Of a stretch of 64,000 nucleotides of DNA, positions 1 to 8,615 are shown one piece after another. The notes below the pieces were generated by a model. It worked only from the letters and a program-made list of their open reading frames with translations, made no database searches and was not told the DNA's origin. The stretch is from a virus, in IMG/VR virus record IMGVR_UViG_3300025010_000048, positions 1 through 64,000 of that record. One strand, written 5' to 3'. A program made the translations under genes and the position numbers. The first letter of the stretch is position 1. Every line of letters begins with the position of its first letter.

Positions 1-58
1 GATATGCCTGATATGGTTAAAAACTTTCCGGTAAGTTTTTAACCATATCAGGCATATC
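1..58. repeat. Near-perfect palindrome at window start
   Basis: Bases 1-26 are the exact reverse complement of bases 33-58, with a 6-base spacer that contains CCGG. The right arm is coding sequence of the neighbouring minus-strand gene, so the left arm looks like an inverted copy of that coding sequence. This is what a fold-back assembly or amplification artefact at a contig end produces. A genuine hairpin telomere is the less likely alternative. Confidence 0.85.
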
Positions 59-502
59 TTTTTTATCGAAAAGTGGCTTGCTATTAACTACAAAATCGCC
101 GACATTAGGCTTGTTGGGGTTGTCTATGCCAGTTATGATTTCCCCGGCAGCCATGGATGATCTGTCAATCCATTTTTTCGTAGCATCGAGGGATGGACCG
201 GGAATACCTCCCGGCAACACCCCTCCTAGTTTGCTGTCAAGAGATTTGTATAAACCTTTTGGTTGTTCTGGTGCTTTAAATTTTGGCATAAGAGGTACAT
301 CATCGTAATTCAAAATATTATCTGCTTGACTCGGATCGCTGGTAATCTGCGGAATTTTCAGCGTCGTGTTAGTAGGAATATTTTGGTATATTTCGTTATA
401 CTTGTTTTGCAGTGCCTCATTAACTAGGGCATTGAAACCCCTATAACCTGAACCATCAACCCCACCACCAGAAGGAACCCATCTACCGTTAACTACTGGC
501 AT
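17..502 (-). CDS. Hypothetical virion-module protein, C-terminus doubtful
   Basis: A 161-residue ORF directly downstream of the ejection-type protein gene in the late operon. The sequence is Gly/Pro/Asn-rich with no motif I recognise, and its position suggests a minor virion protein. The last residues are encoded inside the 58-base palindrome. The true protein probably continues beyond the window, and the stop codon near base 17 may be an artefact of the inverted copy. Confidence 0.6.
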   Translation of the reverse strand: MPVVNGRWVPSGGGVDGSGYRGFNALVNEALQNKYNEIYQNIPTNTTLKIPQITSDPSQADNILNYDDVPLMPKFKAPEQPKGLYKSLDSKLGGVLPGGIPGPSLDATKKWIDRSSMAAGEIITGIDNPNKPNVGDFVVNSKPLFDKKDMPDMVKNLPESF

Positions 503-514
503 CTTATCACCGCC

Positions 515-1486
515 CTAAAAACCATAATTGTTGTATACACTCCACACAGTACCCAAGTCTACGCCTGACTCAGAGGCATCTGCAATATTTTCCTGTAGGA
601 ACTGCTCTTTGTTTGGCGACATTAACAGTTGAGAAATAAAATCTTGCGTAACTTGCCTATTCTGCATCTGATATTGTTGGTAAGGACTAAACCCACCAGG
701 ATTATTTTGTGCCGACAACAACGAATTAGCCGTTGGATATTGGTACGGGAACATAGCCTGTTCCTTACTCCAACCAAACCTCTCTAGCGCAAGTCTGTTG
801 TTGAAAGCATCCTGCTCCCGTTTATACGCGTCCTGCTCCTGCTTGTACGCCATATCTTCCTGATCTGCACTATACTTCCGCAAAGTATCAGCTAACGCCT
901 CCTGCCAATTCCGGAACCCCTGTGTATCCTGCTGCATCAACCTAGTCGCTTCGGCAGCAACCTTCAGATTGCGATCTTCCTTCTGTTCGTCAATCTTACC
1001 TAAAGCACCCCGGTACTTGCTGTAAACATCATCCGTTCCCTCATTGTAGTTCCTGAGTAAAATCTTCATGTTGACCGCATTATCTCTGTCTAACCTCTCA
1101 AAAGATGGCTTAAAATTATCCTTAATCGCATCAGTTCGGTAATTAGCCAGTCCTACCCCTGGGCCTTGTCCCATGCCACCTAATCCACTAGCCAGCGACC
1201 GCTTGATTGCAGAATTAGTCTGGTTGGTCTGACTTGACTGTAGATTAGACATTGCATCGGAATATGAGTTTTTAAGCTTAGTCCTGCTGTCTCCGTAGTT
1301 ACTCTTGAGTCTGCCAAGTGCCGTATCCCTGCCCTGGTATGCTTGTCTGCGTAGACCACTTAAATCAGGATTTGCTACCTGCTGATTAGCGATATACTGC
1401 CAATCGTTATATTGTTTCGGCTTATAGCTAGACAGAGCATTTTGAAGAAAGTTCTGATTTTCTTTATTTGGGTCGTAATAAGCCAT
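515..1486 (-). CDS. Probable podovirus internal/ejection-type virion protein
   Basis: 323 residues, strongly hydrophilic, rich in Gln, Asn, Tyr and Ala, and predicted mostly helical. A heptad-like stretch around residues 195-235 repeats the QEQDAYKREQDAF pattern. Such proteins near the end of a podovirus structural operon are typically internal core or ejection proteins released with the DNA. I see no catalytic motif. The assignment rests on composition and gene position. It starts at ATG behind a GGTGGTGA-type site. Confidence 0.5.
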   Translation of the reverse strand: MAYYDPNKENQNFLQNALSSYKPKQYNDWQYIANQQVANPDLSGLRRQAYQGRDTALGRLKSNYGDSRTKLKNSYSDAMSNLQSSQTNQTNSAIKRSLASGLGGMGQGPGVGLANYRTDAIKDNFKPSFERLDRDNAVNMKILLRNYNEGTDDVYSKYRGALGKIDEQKEDRNLKVAAEATRLMQQDTQGFRNWQEALADTLRKYSADQEDMAYKQEQDAYKREQDAFNNRLALERFGWSKEQAMFPYQYPTANSLLSAQNNPGGFSPYQQYQMQNRQVTQDFISQLLMSPNKEQFLQENIADASESGVDLGTVWSVYNNYGF

Positions 1487-1498
1487 AAAGTCACCACC

Positions 1499-1813
1499 TT
1501 ATAATGTGTCAACAATTCTTAAATCTCCCTGCGTAACGGTAGTAAACTCACTACCTCCATAATCAATGTTAACCTCTATACTGTAATCTCCTGGGACGCT
1601 CGTATCTTCTGCGGTAAGTATGTAGTGACACGTCCCGGCGACAGCACTATCTATAACGCAAGTACGTTCTAATTTGGTGTAAGTGTAACCACCTGCAAGT
1701 ATTACCTTAACTGTCGCCCCGGTTAGATTTAGCGCAACATCATCTTGGTCGGTCAAGGTAAATGACAACTGATTACCAACATCATTTTTCTTAATATGTT
1801 TTGAGACAGCCAT
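1499..1813 (-). CDS. Small beta-rich baseplate/fibre Ig-like domain protein
   Basis: 104 residues. The pattern F-x-L-T-D-x-D near residue 20, followed by LTGATVKV, then alternating beta strands, resembles the N-terminal Ig-like domain of BppU-type receptor-binding or baseplate proteins. It probably attaches fibres to the virion or decorates it. Its stop overlaps the start of the next upstream gene by one base, showing translational coupling. No catalytic residues are expected. Confidence 0.5.
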   Translation of the reverse strand: MAVSKHIKKNDVGNQLSFTLTDQDDVALNLTGATVKVILAGGYTYTKLERTCVIDSAVAGTCHYILTAEDTSVPGDYSIEVNIDYGGSEFTTVTQGDLRIVDTL

Positions 1814-2244
1814 TACGATCCACCACCTAATTTCAAGGTATAACTTATATTATCTGTTGCCTTTAAATTAAACGATAACACCTTAACCGCTTTGAGAATA
1901 TATTCCAATTTGACCACATTAACAATTAGTATCGGCGGTAAGGCGGTTATAGTAATAGTCGCAGTTACCGCACTAACTACATTGTTAGGTATAACTGGTA
2001 TGGGCATGTCTTGTGTTGCGTTGGCGACTACTGCTATAACAATATTAGGCATATCGGGGTTAGGCATACTTGCCGTAGTCTGTGCTGTTACCGCATAGAT
2101 AATGTTATCCGGTACAGCAGGTATAGGCATACTGACTTGCACATCAGCAACTAATGCCGTTATTGTATGATCTATCTGTATATCCAGAGTAGGCATTTCT
2201 GCTGTAATCTCAGCAACTGGGGACAATATTGTAACGTCAGCCAT
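1813..2244 (-). CDS. Repeat-containing hypothetical virion protein
   Basis: 143 residues. The middle holds three related units of roughly 28-30 residues, each containing a D/S-MP-x-P-x-x-P-N/D segment followed by a Val/Ala-rich beta strand ending near AVTA or AVVA. The product is likely a repetitive beta structure such as a small fibre or decoration protein. Homology is not recognised; function is inferred from its place between fibre genes. Confidence 0.5.
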   Translation of the reverse strand: MADVTILSPVAEITAEMPTLDIQIDHTITALVADVQVSMPIPAVPDNIIYAVTAQTTASMPNPDMPNIVIAVVANATQDMPIPVIPNNVVSAVTATITITALPPILIVNVVKLEYILKAVKVLSFNLKATDNISYTLKLGGGS

Positions 2245-2266
2245 CTAAACACCCCACCTTCTGAGA

Positions 2267-2701
2267 TTACGAAACGGTTATTTTAAATATTCCATCTGCG
2301 CTCCATTGAATTAGAAATGTACCTGCTGAACTAGACTCATCTGCTCCGAAATCAACGTAACCTAGCAACGGACTTGTCGAAGCAACACCAGTATCCACAT
2401 AAATAACTGCATATCGAGCGGTAATGGTGGCGGTTGTCCAACTTGTATCAGCGGCATCGAGTTTTATTATGTTTGTTCCGGTATCATAGGCTATTGTTTT
2501 ACTTGCTAAAGTAGCACCGCCAGCAGAATAACCAACGCCAGTTACTTCGTTAGTCACATCATCTTTATAATCATGCGTATCTTGATTGGGCGTATAAGTT
2601 GATGTGCATAGCATTACCTTTACGGTGTCTGTATCGAAATCAATTTCCTTGTTAAGCGCCTTAAGTAAGGCCTGACCAAACCATTTAGCTGAAACTGCCA
2701 T
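2267..2701 (-). CDS. Phage structural protein of unknown role
   Basis: 144 residues. It starts with a helical MAVSAKWFGQALLKAL segment. The middle contains KVMLCTSTYTPNQDTHDYKD and GVGYSAGG, a pattern I recognise from small conserved phage virion proteins of unknown function that lie next to tail-fibre genes. The rest is beta-rich with many Thr and Ser. An AGGAGG site precedes the ATG. Confidence 0.55.
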   Translation of the reverse strand: MAVSAKWFGQALLKALNKEIDFDTDTVKVMLCTSTYTPNQDTHDYKDDVTNEVTGVGYSAGGATLASKTIAYDTGTNIIKLDAADTSWTTATITARYAVIYVDTGVASTSPLLGYVDFGADESSSAGTFLIQWSADGIFKITVS

Positions 2702-2722
2702 ATTAGTTCTACCTCCTTAAGT

Positions 2723-4234
2723 TTATTCTGGTGCTGGCATTATTCCAGCGGCAATCAATAATGTTTCAAGGTTAGCAATATAAGCATTCATGTCTGTTTG
2801 GTACTGCGTTATTGCGGCGAAGTTCTGATTATACTGTTTCATCGTCTTAGTTACTGCCCCGGTATAACTGCTAACCTGCCGGAAATTATCGTTTGTAGCA
2901 TCTGCCGCCTGCTTAGTGTCGGTATGGGATGCACGTTTAAATGTTAGGGTTTTTAGTTCTTTCGTTATTAGTGCAGGAACATTAGGGTTATCTCCGCCGG
3001 GGTCTGGTTCGGCATTTTTAATAAACTTAGCACTTACAACATCGCTCCATAACCCTGTTATCAAGTTATATGCCGCTACTTTCATGCTTGCGGAAACAGA
3101 CAACGTAAAAGGTATGATATATGCCGTACTATCAGTTGTAGGAGTGGTTCCATCAGTCGTATAATACGCAACACAGTCAGTATCCACATTGCCTATAGTT
3201 ACAGTTACGCTACCACTAAATGTTTCACCGCTAGGAGTTGTGGTTGGTGTATCTAGGTAAAACGCAGGGTAAGTATTTCCTTCATCTATTTTCCATTTTT
3301 CAGCAAAATCCCAGCTTAAAAATGTTGCCTGTGCTTTCATTTCTATTGTGGTTTTGGGAATACCCTTGTCTATATCAGATTGGCCGGAAGTTTCGGAATC
3401 GTAGTATGAATTAGTTATCTGGTATTCCGTGCTTGACCACTCGTAACTCTCGATGACACCTATTAAACCACCCATAGAACCGTAAACCGTAATACCTTGC
3501 GAAATTAAACCAATTGAGTAGCAATTTATTGCACTAAATTCTCCACTGGCTGATGCGCCATAATAACCTATAAGACCGCCAAAATTACATGTTGTGAATT
3601 CGTTTGTAGTTACACTAACAACACTACCTCTTGCAAAACAATCTAGTAGATAGCCAAAATCTATGTCACCTATCAAACCTCCTGCATTTCCATACATTAC
3701 CTGAACATTACCATAGGCATAGCACTCTGTGGCATTAATACCTGACAAAACTTGACCTATTAGACCACCAACATAGTTACCTGAATAAATATCTGCGATT
3801 CCATTTATATTTATCCCGGAAGAACATTTATCTATGGTTGGATTACCAAATACCTGCCCTATTAGACCACCAAGGGTATTTGTTCCGGTGATTTGGCCAC
3901 TTAATGCTTTACAATTAATTATCTCGCTGCTACTACCCGAAACCTGAGCGCAAAGCGCACCAATTGCATTAGTTCCTGTAATACTAACATTAGTTAGTCT
4001 TACGTTTTTTATCGTTGCATTACTTACGGAACCAAATAAACCCAAAAAGGAAGTTTCATTTTGACTTAAGTTGTCTATGATAAACTTGTTACCGTCATAC
4101 TGACCATCAAAAGAATCAATGGGAACCCAATTAGCATAGCCACTCAAATCAATATCGGCCATCTGGATATATTCACCAGACAGATTATTCCGAACATTAT
4201 CAAGGTCTTCTGCTGTCAAAATTTCTATTGCCAT
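2723..4234 (-). CDS. Tail fibre/adhesin with GLUG-type repeats
   Basis: 503 residues. Residues about 60-290 hold repeated hydrophobic units with the pattern G-G-L-I-G-x-V spaced about 25-35 residues apart, typical of GLUG-motif beta-solenoid adhesins. Residues about 340-400 match a chitobiase/hexosaminidase C-terminal-like sandwich (YYTTDGTTPT). The last 80 residues are helical. It is probably the host-binding fibre or tailspike. No hydrolase catalytic residues are evident. Confidence 0.65.
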   Translation of the reverse strand: MAIEILTAEDLDNVRNNLSGEYIQMADIDLSGYANWVPIDSFDGQYDGNKFIIDNLSQNETSFLGLFGSVSNATIKNVRLTNVSITGTNAIGALCAQVSGSSSEIINCKALSGQITGTNTLGGLIGQVFGNPTIDKCSSGININGIADIYSGNYVGGLIGQVLSGINATECYAYGNVQVMYGNAGGLIGDIDFGYLLDCFARGSVVSVTTNEFTTCNFGGLIGYYGASASGEFSAINCYSIGLISQGITVYGSMGGLIGVIESYEWSSTEYQITNSYYDSETSGQSDIDKGIPKTTIEMKAQATFLSWDFAEKWKIDEGNTYPAFYLDTPTTTPSGETFSGSVTVTIGNVDTDCVAYYTTDGTTPTTDSTAYIIPFTLSVSASMKVAAYNLITGLWSDVVSAKFIKNAEPDPGGDNPNVPALITKELKTLTFKRASHTDTKQAADATNDNFRQVSSYTGAVTKTMKQYNQNFAAITQYQTDMNAYIANLETLLIAAGIMPAPE

Positions 4235-4242
4235 ACTCTCAC

Positions 4243-5727
4243 CTACTTCAAAGCCTTCGGTATAACCGTAAGCGTAGCACTCTGCAACTCGTCAACTTTA
4301 TTAGTAGACTCCAACCTAACTGAGATATTTTTACCTCTGGCATTTATCCTTATTTTCTGTGTAGACAAAACACCTTCTTCAAAACTAACCGTACCTTGCG
4401 AAACTTCTGCTTCACCATCAACTGAGGTATAAACTGCTATGTCAATGTCATTTGCCGGATCAGCGGTAAGGTGCAGGGTTTTAGTATTCATAACCCTACC
4501 CTGTGAGTTTAAAGGTCCTACCGTTAGTGATGTAGTAATATCTACTTCATCATCGACTACTACAGTATCATCCATGACGAGTATCTTACCTTCTTTAGTC
4601 CCTAGATGAATCTTACCGTCATAAATGCCTGCGCTAAGGATATGACCGGAAAACTCATAAATATACCACTCTCTTTCTGCCGGGTCATAGACGTAGCAAT
4701 TCGTGGTTTCCTTGTCTGTGTCGCCTACTAGAATGTTCCTCAGCGCAAACAGCCAAAACTTATTGTCCAGAGAATAAACTCTTGGTATTAAACCCGCTTC
4801 CGCAAATTCATCTTCCAGCAAATCATCAATCGGTTGGCTAATAGGTTCCACAACCGAACCAGTATAGCGATAAACCTTACGGTCATTTCCTAACCACATA
4901 GGCATATCAGACACTAATGCGGCAGGACAGAAATCACCGTTTTCATATGCACCTACACGAGAACCTTGATGAACCTCGAAATCGTCCTCATTGTTACCGT
5001 AAATGTGCCATGTTGACGCCCCGGTTATGCAGAATAGCGACGAACCTAACGGTAATCCTGCCATCAGAGACGTTCCATCACTCATAGGTACGTTATATTC
5101 TTCTGGCCATTCGGTAATATCTCGGTCAACTATCTGCTGCTCTCCGTCAGGTACTTCTGGGTCAACAGGTTCATACTGATAGCCGTTGAATTGTGTTTTG
5201 TACGCCGGAGCCCAGTTCGGTCCAGGTATTGTCCAGAGATAGTCCTTCCATGTTGCGGTAAATAAACAACCAGGCATTGCCGTAGCACCACCGCGTAAAT
5301 CGCTGGCACTAGCAGTTTCAATACTATAGTCCAGAACTTTTGCTCCGAACGATAAAATTAAGTGATCTCTCCAGACGTTGCCGTACCCATAGCCAGATAT
5401 GCTGCTCGCCAACAATGCCCAAGGGTTTAATTCATCCGTTCTGTGGTGCAACTCACTTCCTGATTGTATGATTAATCGTTCTGTAAGTTGTGCCTGCTTA
5501 CATGAGTGTATGCTATAAATTGGTGCGGTTACGCTGGGAGGATCGCTTATCTCAACCAAACCAGGACGAGTAAACAACGCTCCGTTTTTTGTGTAGAAGT
5601 TTTTGCCGATAGATGGTTGCTTGACGTTTCTTGTGTGACTTTTATTTATACCGCCGAAACCTTTGATGTCGATAGGTTTTTTGTTATTGCCGCTATTACC
5701 CCTCTTGGGTATCTGTGCTACTACCAT
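4243..5727 (-). CDS. Short-tail nozzle/stabilisation beta-propeller protein
   Basis: 494 residues. The N-terminus has a basic, Gly-rich segment with the phrase GFGGINKSHTRN and a later NFYTKNGALFTRPGL. Tandem four-strand units with W and G follow, for example VWRDHLILSFGAK and MPMWLGNDRKVYRY. This layout matches the packaged-DNA stabilisation or nozzle proteins of short-tailed phages (P22 gp10-like family). It overlaps the connector gene start by 7 bases, suggesting coupled translation. Confidence 0.6.
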   Translation of the reverse strand: MVVAQIPKRGNSGNNKKPIDIKGFGGINKSHTRNVKQPSIGKNFYTKNGALFTRPGLVEISDPPSVTAPIYSIHSCKQAQLTERLIIQSGSELHHRTDELNPWALLASSISGYGYGNVWRDHLILSFGAKVLDYSIETASASDLRGGATAMPGCLFTATWKDYLWTIPGPNWAPAYKTQFNGYQYEPVDPEVPDGEQQIVDRDITEWPEEYNVPMSDGTSLMAGLPLGSSLFCITGASTWHIYGNNEDDFEVHQGSRVGAYENGDFCPAALVSDMPMWLGNDRKVYRYTGSVVEPISQPIDDLLEDEFAEAGLIPRVYSLDNKFWLFALRNILVGDTDKETTNCYVYDPAEREWYIYEFSGHILSAGIYDGKIHLGTKEGKILVMDDTVVVDDEVDITTSLTVGPLNSQGRVMNTKTLHLTADPANDIDIAVYTSVDGEAEVSQGTVSFEEGVLSTQKIRINARGKNISVRLESTNKVDELQSATLTVIPKALK

Positions 5728-6563
5728 GCCATTTGCACCTGAAACGATTTACTATCAATTTCCATTTCATTGACCAGTTTATTGATAGAATTCTGAAATT
5801 CAAGCATCCATCTCGAAGCATCGGCATCGTCAGAATCGTCATTACTCCTAAATCTTGAAGCAATAAACTTAGCTATGGCATATTGGCAAGCATCGGGCAA
5901 TGATATGTTCTCCGATATGCTAGAAATAGTAGGATAGGCAACATATGTAAGAGCATAGTTGTCGGCATAGGTAAAGGAAATCTTCCTGTTGCGGATAAAA
6001 AAATCATCGTAAGTATCTCCAGTAGTATCCTCTGTAGGGATATTTTCAGAGTCACCGGCAAGTCCCGTATCATCGAAGGTAGTTTCTGTAGTTGTACCGA
6101 TTAAACCTGTTGTGGTGCCTCCGTAAGTACGATAAATATTATAACTTGCAGCATCGTCAACCGCTGTCCATGACAATGCGTTATAGTTTGTTTCTGATAA
6201 CGTGGCATTGCCGGTAGTAGATGTGACTTCGGCGCATGGGATAGTTTCCCCGGAGTCCGAAGTAACTGCCGTAATTCGGTATTTATATGTAGTTGTTCCG
6301 GTAGTTCCGGTTGGTGTTACCGTTAGTCCTGCCGGTGATCCGATAGTTTTCGATAGACTCACTAAACTAAAAAAGTCGCTCGGTAGGTTGTAAGACCTCT
6401 TTGCAACCGCTGATTTGTATTCTTTTGAATTTTCTTGCCATAACTGAGAGGGAATATTGTCTTGCAGACACTCTTTTCCCCATATAAGCAAGTTAGTGCT
6501 ATCTATGGTTTCATTTATTAATGAGTCGGCAATTGATTTGCAGTTTGTTAGTGTGAAGGACAT
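5721..6563 (-). CDS. Head-tail connector with inserted fibronectin III-like domain
   Basis: 280 residues. Residues 1-73 and about 170-280 read as one helical adaptor protein of the P22 gp4/T7 gp11 type: a helical N-terminus, YNLPSDFFSL, then YPTISS and an Ala-rich C-terminal helix bundle. Residues about 74-165 form a separate Thr-rich beta domain (YKYRITAV, then SWTAVDDAASYNIYRT) that looks like fibronectin III. The extra domain probably projects from the connector ring. Confidence 0.65.
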   Translation of the reverse strand: MSFTLTNCKSIADSLINETIDSTNLLIWGKECLQDNIPSQLWQENSKEYKSAVAKRSYNLPSDFFSLVSLSKTIGSPAGLTVTPTGTTGTTTYKYRITAVTSDSGETIPCAEVTSTTGNATLSETNYNALSWTAVDDAASYNIYRTYGGTTTGLIGTTTETTFDDTGLAGDSENIPTEDTTGDTYDDFFIRNRKISFTYADNYALTYVAYPTISSISENISLPDACQYAIAKFIASRFRSNDDSDDADASRWMLEFQNSINKLVNEMEIDSKSFQVQMAW

Positions 6564-6587
6564 TTTATCACCTCTTTTATGTAAAAT

Positions 6588-6606
6588 GGGAGGCTGTTAA
6601 CCTCCC
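6588..6606 (-). terminator. Intrinsic terminator-like hairpin
   Basis: GGGAGG and CCTCCC are separated by 7 bases between the 72-residue gene and the connector gene. On the minus strand the stem is followed by a T-rich stretch. It could attenuate late transcription at this boundary. Confidence 0.5.
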
Positions 6607-6616
6607 CATAGTTTAC

Positions 6617-6835
6617 TTAGGGTTCAATAGGTGGCTCCTCCCAATCAGGAGGGAAATTATCCCCTAGCCATACATTTCCTAGACTAATCAAATAGTCAAT
6701 GTCCATCTGAACGAAATTGTATATAACAGCAACTCTACCATCAATTGCTATGGGGACGGGATAAATACCTAGACCGGATGGCATAACCGCTGATTCTACA
6801 GCTTCCGTATTCGGGAAAATCGCATACTTATCCAC
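6617..6835 (-). CDS. Hypothetical small virion-module protein
   Basis: 72 residues with a Pro-rich C-terminus (PPDWEEPPIEP). It lies directly downstream of the LamG-like gene with a one-base gap, so it is cotranslated in the late operon. No family recognised. Confidence 0.5.
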   Translation of the reverse strand: MDKYAIFPNTEAVESAVMPSGLGIYPVPIAIDGRVAVIYNFVQMDIDYLISLGNVWLGDNFPPDWEEPPIEP

Positions 6836-7570
6836 TTATAACACCACCTTATATTTTTTTAAATCTTCCTTATTCCCCTCATAATTTTGTTGTACCTCAT
6901 ACTTACTTAGTTGTCTATTGTAAAATAACGATCTAAACAACCTAAACTTTGAGTAGTTAGCGTTCCACTTACCCACCCATAAGGACGTATTAGGTACTAC
7001 TACTTGCCCAACTAAAGTATCTACCGATTGTATTTTACCGTTTAAATAAGCAGAGACAGTTGTAACATTCCCGTTGTATTTCCAGGTGCAAGCGTAAATT
7101 AAATTTATACCGTAAGATAATAGCACTCTACCTGTTTTTGATGCTGTACCGTTAAATAAAGTCAGACCAAATTGGTTGTTTGCTGCTACAAAAGACCTGA
7201 CTTCACTATTAGTCCCTGCGGTATGATCAGAGCCTAAAATTCGTAAACCACCATAGCTATCTACAGCATTAAAAACTACCTCGAATGTACCCTCAATAGA
7301 GTTCAAAACCCCTATAGGTATAGTGGTAAAATCATCAGAGTTATAAAACAAATTATTGGCTTCTTGTGTAGGGTCTCCACTATCAGCTGTAACCATATTA
7401 CCGTGATCTCCGTGGTTACTTAAACCTGAAAAGTCAATTAATTTTTGACTATCCAGGTTTAAGGAGAACTGTTTAGCAGGAAAATAATCAGCATTTAACC
7501 CTGTTTTTGATACAAGTATTTGGCTACATTGCTGTATTGGGATAGGTCTGTTTAATTGAGGTTGCTTCAT
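6836..7570 (-). CDS. LamG/concanavalin-like structural protein
   Basis: 244 residues. Residues about 75-235 show the LamG-type pattern: GTFEVVFNA, RSFVAANNQFGL, an alternating strand series with NGKIQSVDTL, then LWVGKWNANYSKFRLFRSLFYNRQLSKYEV. Such domains bind glycans or other surfaces and are common in phage decoration and fibre proteins. It starts one base after the upstream gene ends. Substrate unknown. Confidence 0.6.
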   Translation of the reverse strand: MKQPQLNRPIPIQQCSQILVSKTGLNADYFPAKQFSLNLDSQKLIDFSGLSNHGDHGNMVTADSGDPTQEANNLFYNSDDFTTIPIGVLNSIEGTFEVVFNAVDSYGGLRILGSDHTAGTNSEVRSFVAANNQFGLTLFNGTASKTGRVLLSYGINLIYACTWKYNGNVTTVSAYLNGKIQSVDTLVGQVVVPNTSLWVGKWNANYSKFRLFRSLFYNRQLSKYEVQQNYEGNKEDLKKYKVVL

Positions 7571-8560
7571 TTAAAACAACTCCACATCAATATTAATCGA
7601 GGCGTCTTGTCCTGTTAGGGTATCAATCAAGACAATCATGCCCTCCGCACTGTTAACATCAATTTCTAAGACCTGATTTAACGCTTGACCAGCGGTACCA
7701 GACATAATCAACACAGTTTGAGCCTGTCCAGCGTACCAATCGTTATTACCATTTTGCAAGAACGGTACAATAACAAGGGTAGGTAAAGTCCTGTTATCAG
7801 TTAACGACATTTTTGTATGGATATAGGCTTTAGTTTTACCTGTACAATCCAAAGCAGTTATTGCGGCGGGGATGTAGGCGTTGTTATATGCAAAATTGAC
7901 TGAAGTTGATGCCTGACCTGTTCCAACAACTTGAACATTTACAACACCTGCACTGCCCCCTTCGCCGACAGTCCCCACCGCTGTAATAGCACATCCTGTA
8001 GCACGTTGCCCCTCAGTTATTCGGGCAACCAACAAAGGTGCGGTTGGTGTAGTTCCGACAAAAACCTCATAGTATGTTGCACCAGTTGCCTGGGGAATGG
8101 TTATGTCGATAGATTTATTGACGGTTGGCGTAACAGTTACTAAAGCACTAACACCAGCAGAACCATAAATATTCCCAGGTGCTACTCCAATACCGTGAGA
8201 GACAGCAGTCAAGGAACCTGCTGTTGCTGGTTGGTCTGCTGCGGTTATTGTTACAGTTGCAGCTTTGTCTGCTGCGGTTATCGCTGCCCTGTGTGCTACT
8301 GGTGCAGTTCTACTACCGGTTACTTTCACACTAGCCGGGTTAGTATTGGTAAACTTTTCGTCACCGTCAGTATCTACGGGAATAAATTTTCCAATAATAG
8401 CCGTGCCTGCAGCTAATTTAGCAGTTATTGAACCATCGGAGTTAAGTACCATTCCGATAACTTTATTATCTCCATCAACTCCGGCAATGGTAATAGGGTT
8501 TTGTTTTGCCGCACTCTCACCTACTGGATTTTTTCCTTCTACGATAGAAATTTTTTCCAC
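7571..8560 (-). CDS. Beta-rich virion protein next to the capsid gene
   Basis: 329 residues, low in charge and rich in Ala, Thr, Val and Gly. It has an Ala-rich helix-prone segment near residues 90-115 and a YEVFVGTTPTAPLLVARI Ig/fibronectin-like stretch near residue 165. Its position after the major capsid gene, behind a terminator, suggests a head decoration or whisker protein. The name is not certain. Confidence 0.5.
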   Translation of the reverse strand: MEKISIVEGKNPVGESAAKQNPITIAGVDGDNKVIGMVLNSDGSITAKLAAGTAIIGKFIPVDTDGDEKFTNTNPASVKVTGSRTAPVAHRAAITAADKAATVTITAADQPATAGSLTAVSHGIGVAPGNIYGSAGVSALVTVTPTVNKSIDITIPQATGATYYEVFVGTTPTAPLLVARITEGQRATGCAITAVGTVGEGGSAGVVNVQVVGTGQASTSVNFAYNNAYIPAAITALDCTGKTKAYIHTKMSLTDNRTLPTLVIVPFLQNGNNDWYAGQAQTVLIMSGTAGQALNQVLEIDVNSAEGMIVLIDTLTGQDASINIDVELF

Positions 8561-8578
8561 CCCCTACATAAACAGAAA

Positions 8579-8601
8579 GGGCAGGGCGATAAACCCTGCC
8601 C
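8579..8601 (-). terminator. Terminator after the major capsid gene
   Basis: GGGCAGGG and CCCTGCCC are separated by 7 bases, and the stem is followed on the minus strand by a T-rich tract. It lies 15 bases after the reconstructed capsid stop codon. It probably limits readthrough and raises relative capsid expression. Confidence 0.75.
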
Positions 8602-8615
8602 TAATATTCATTAAT

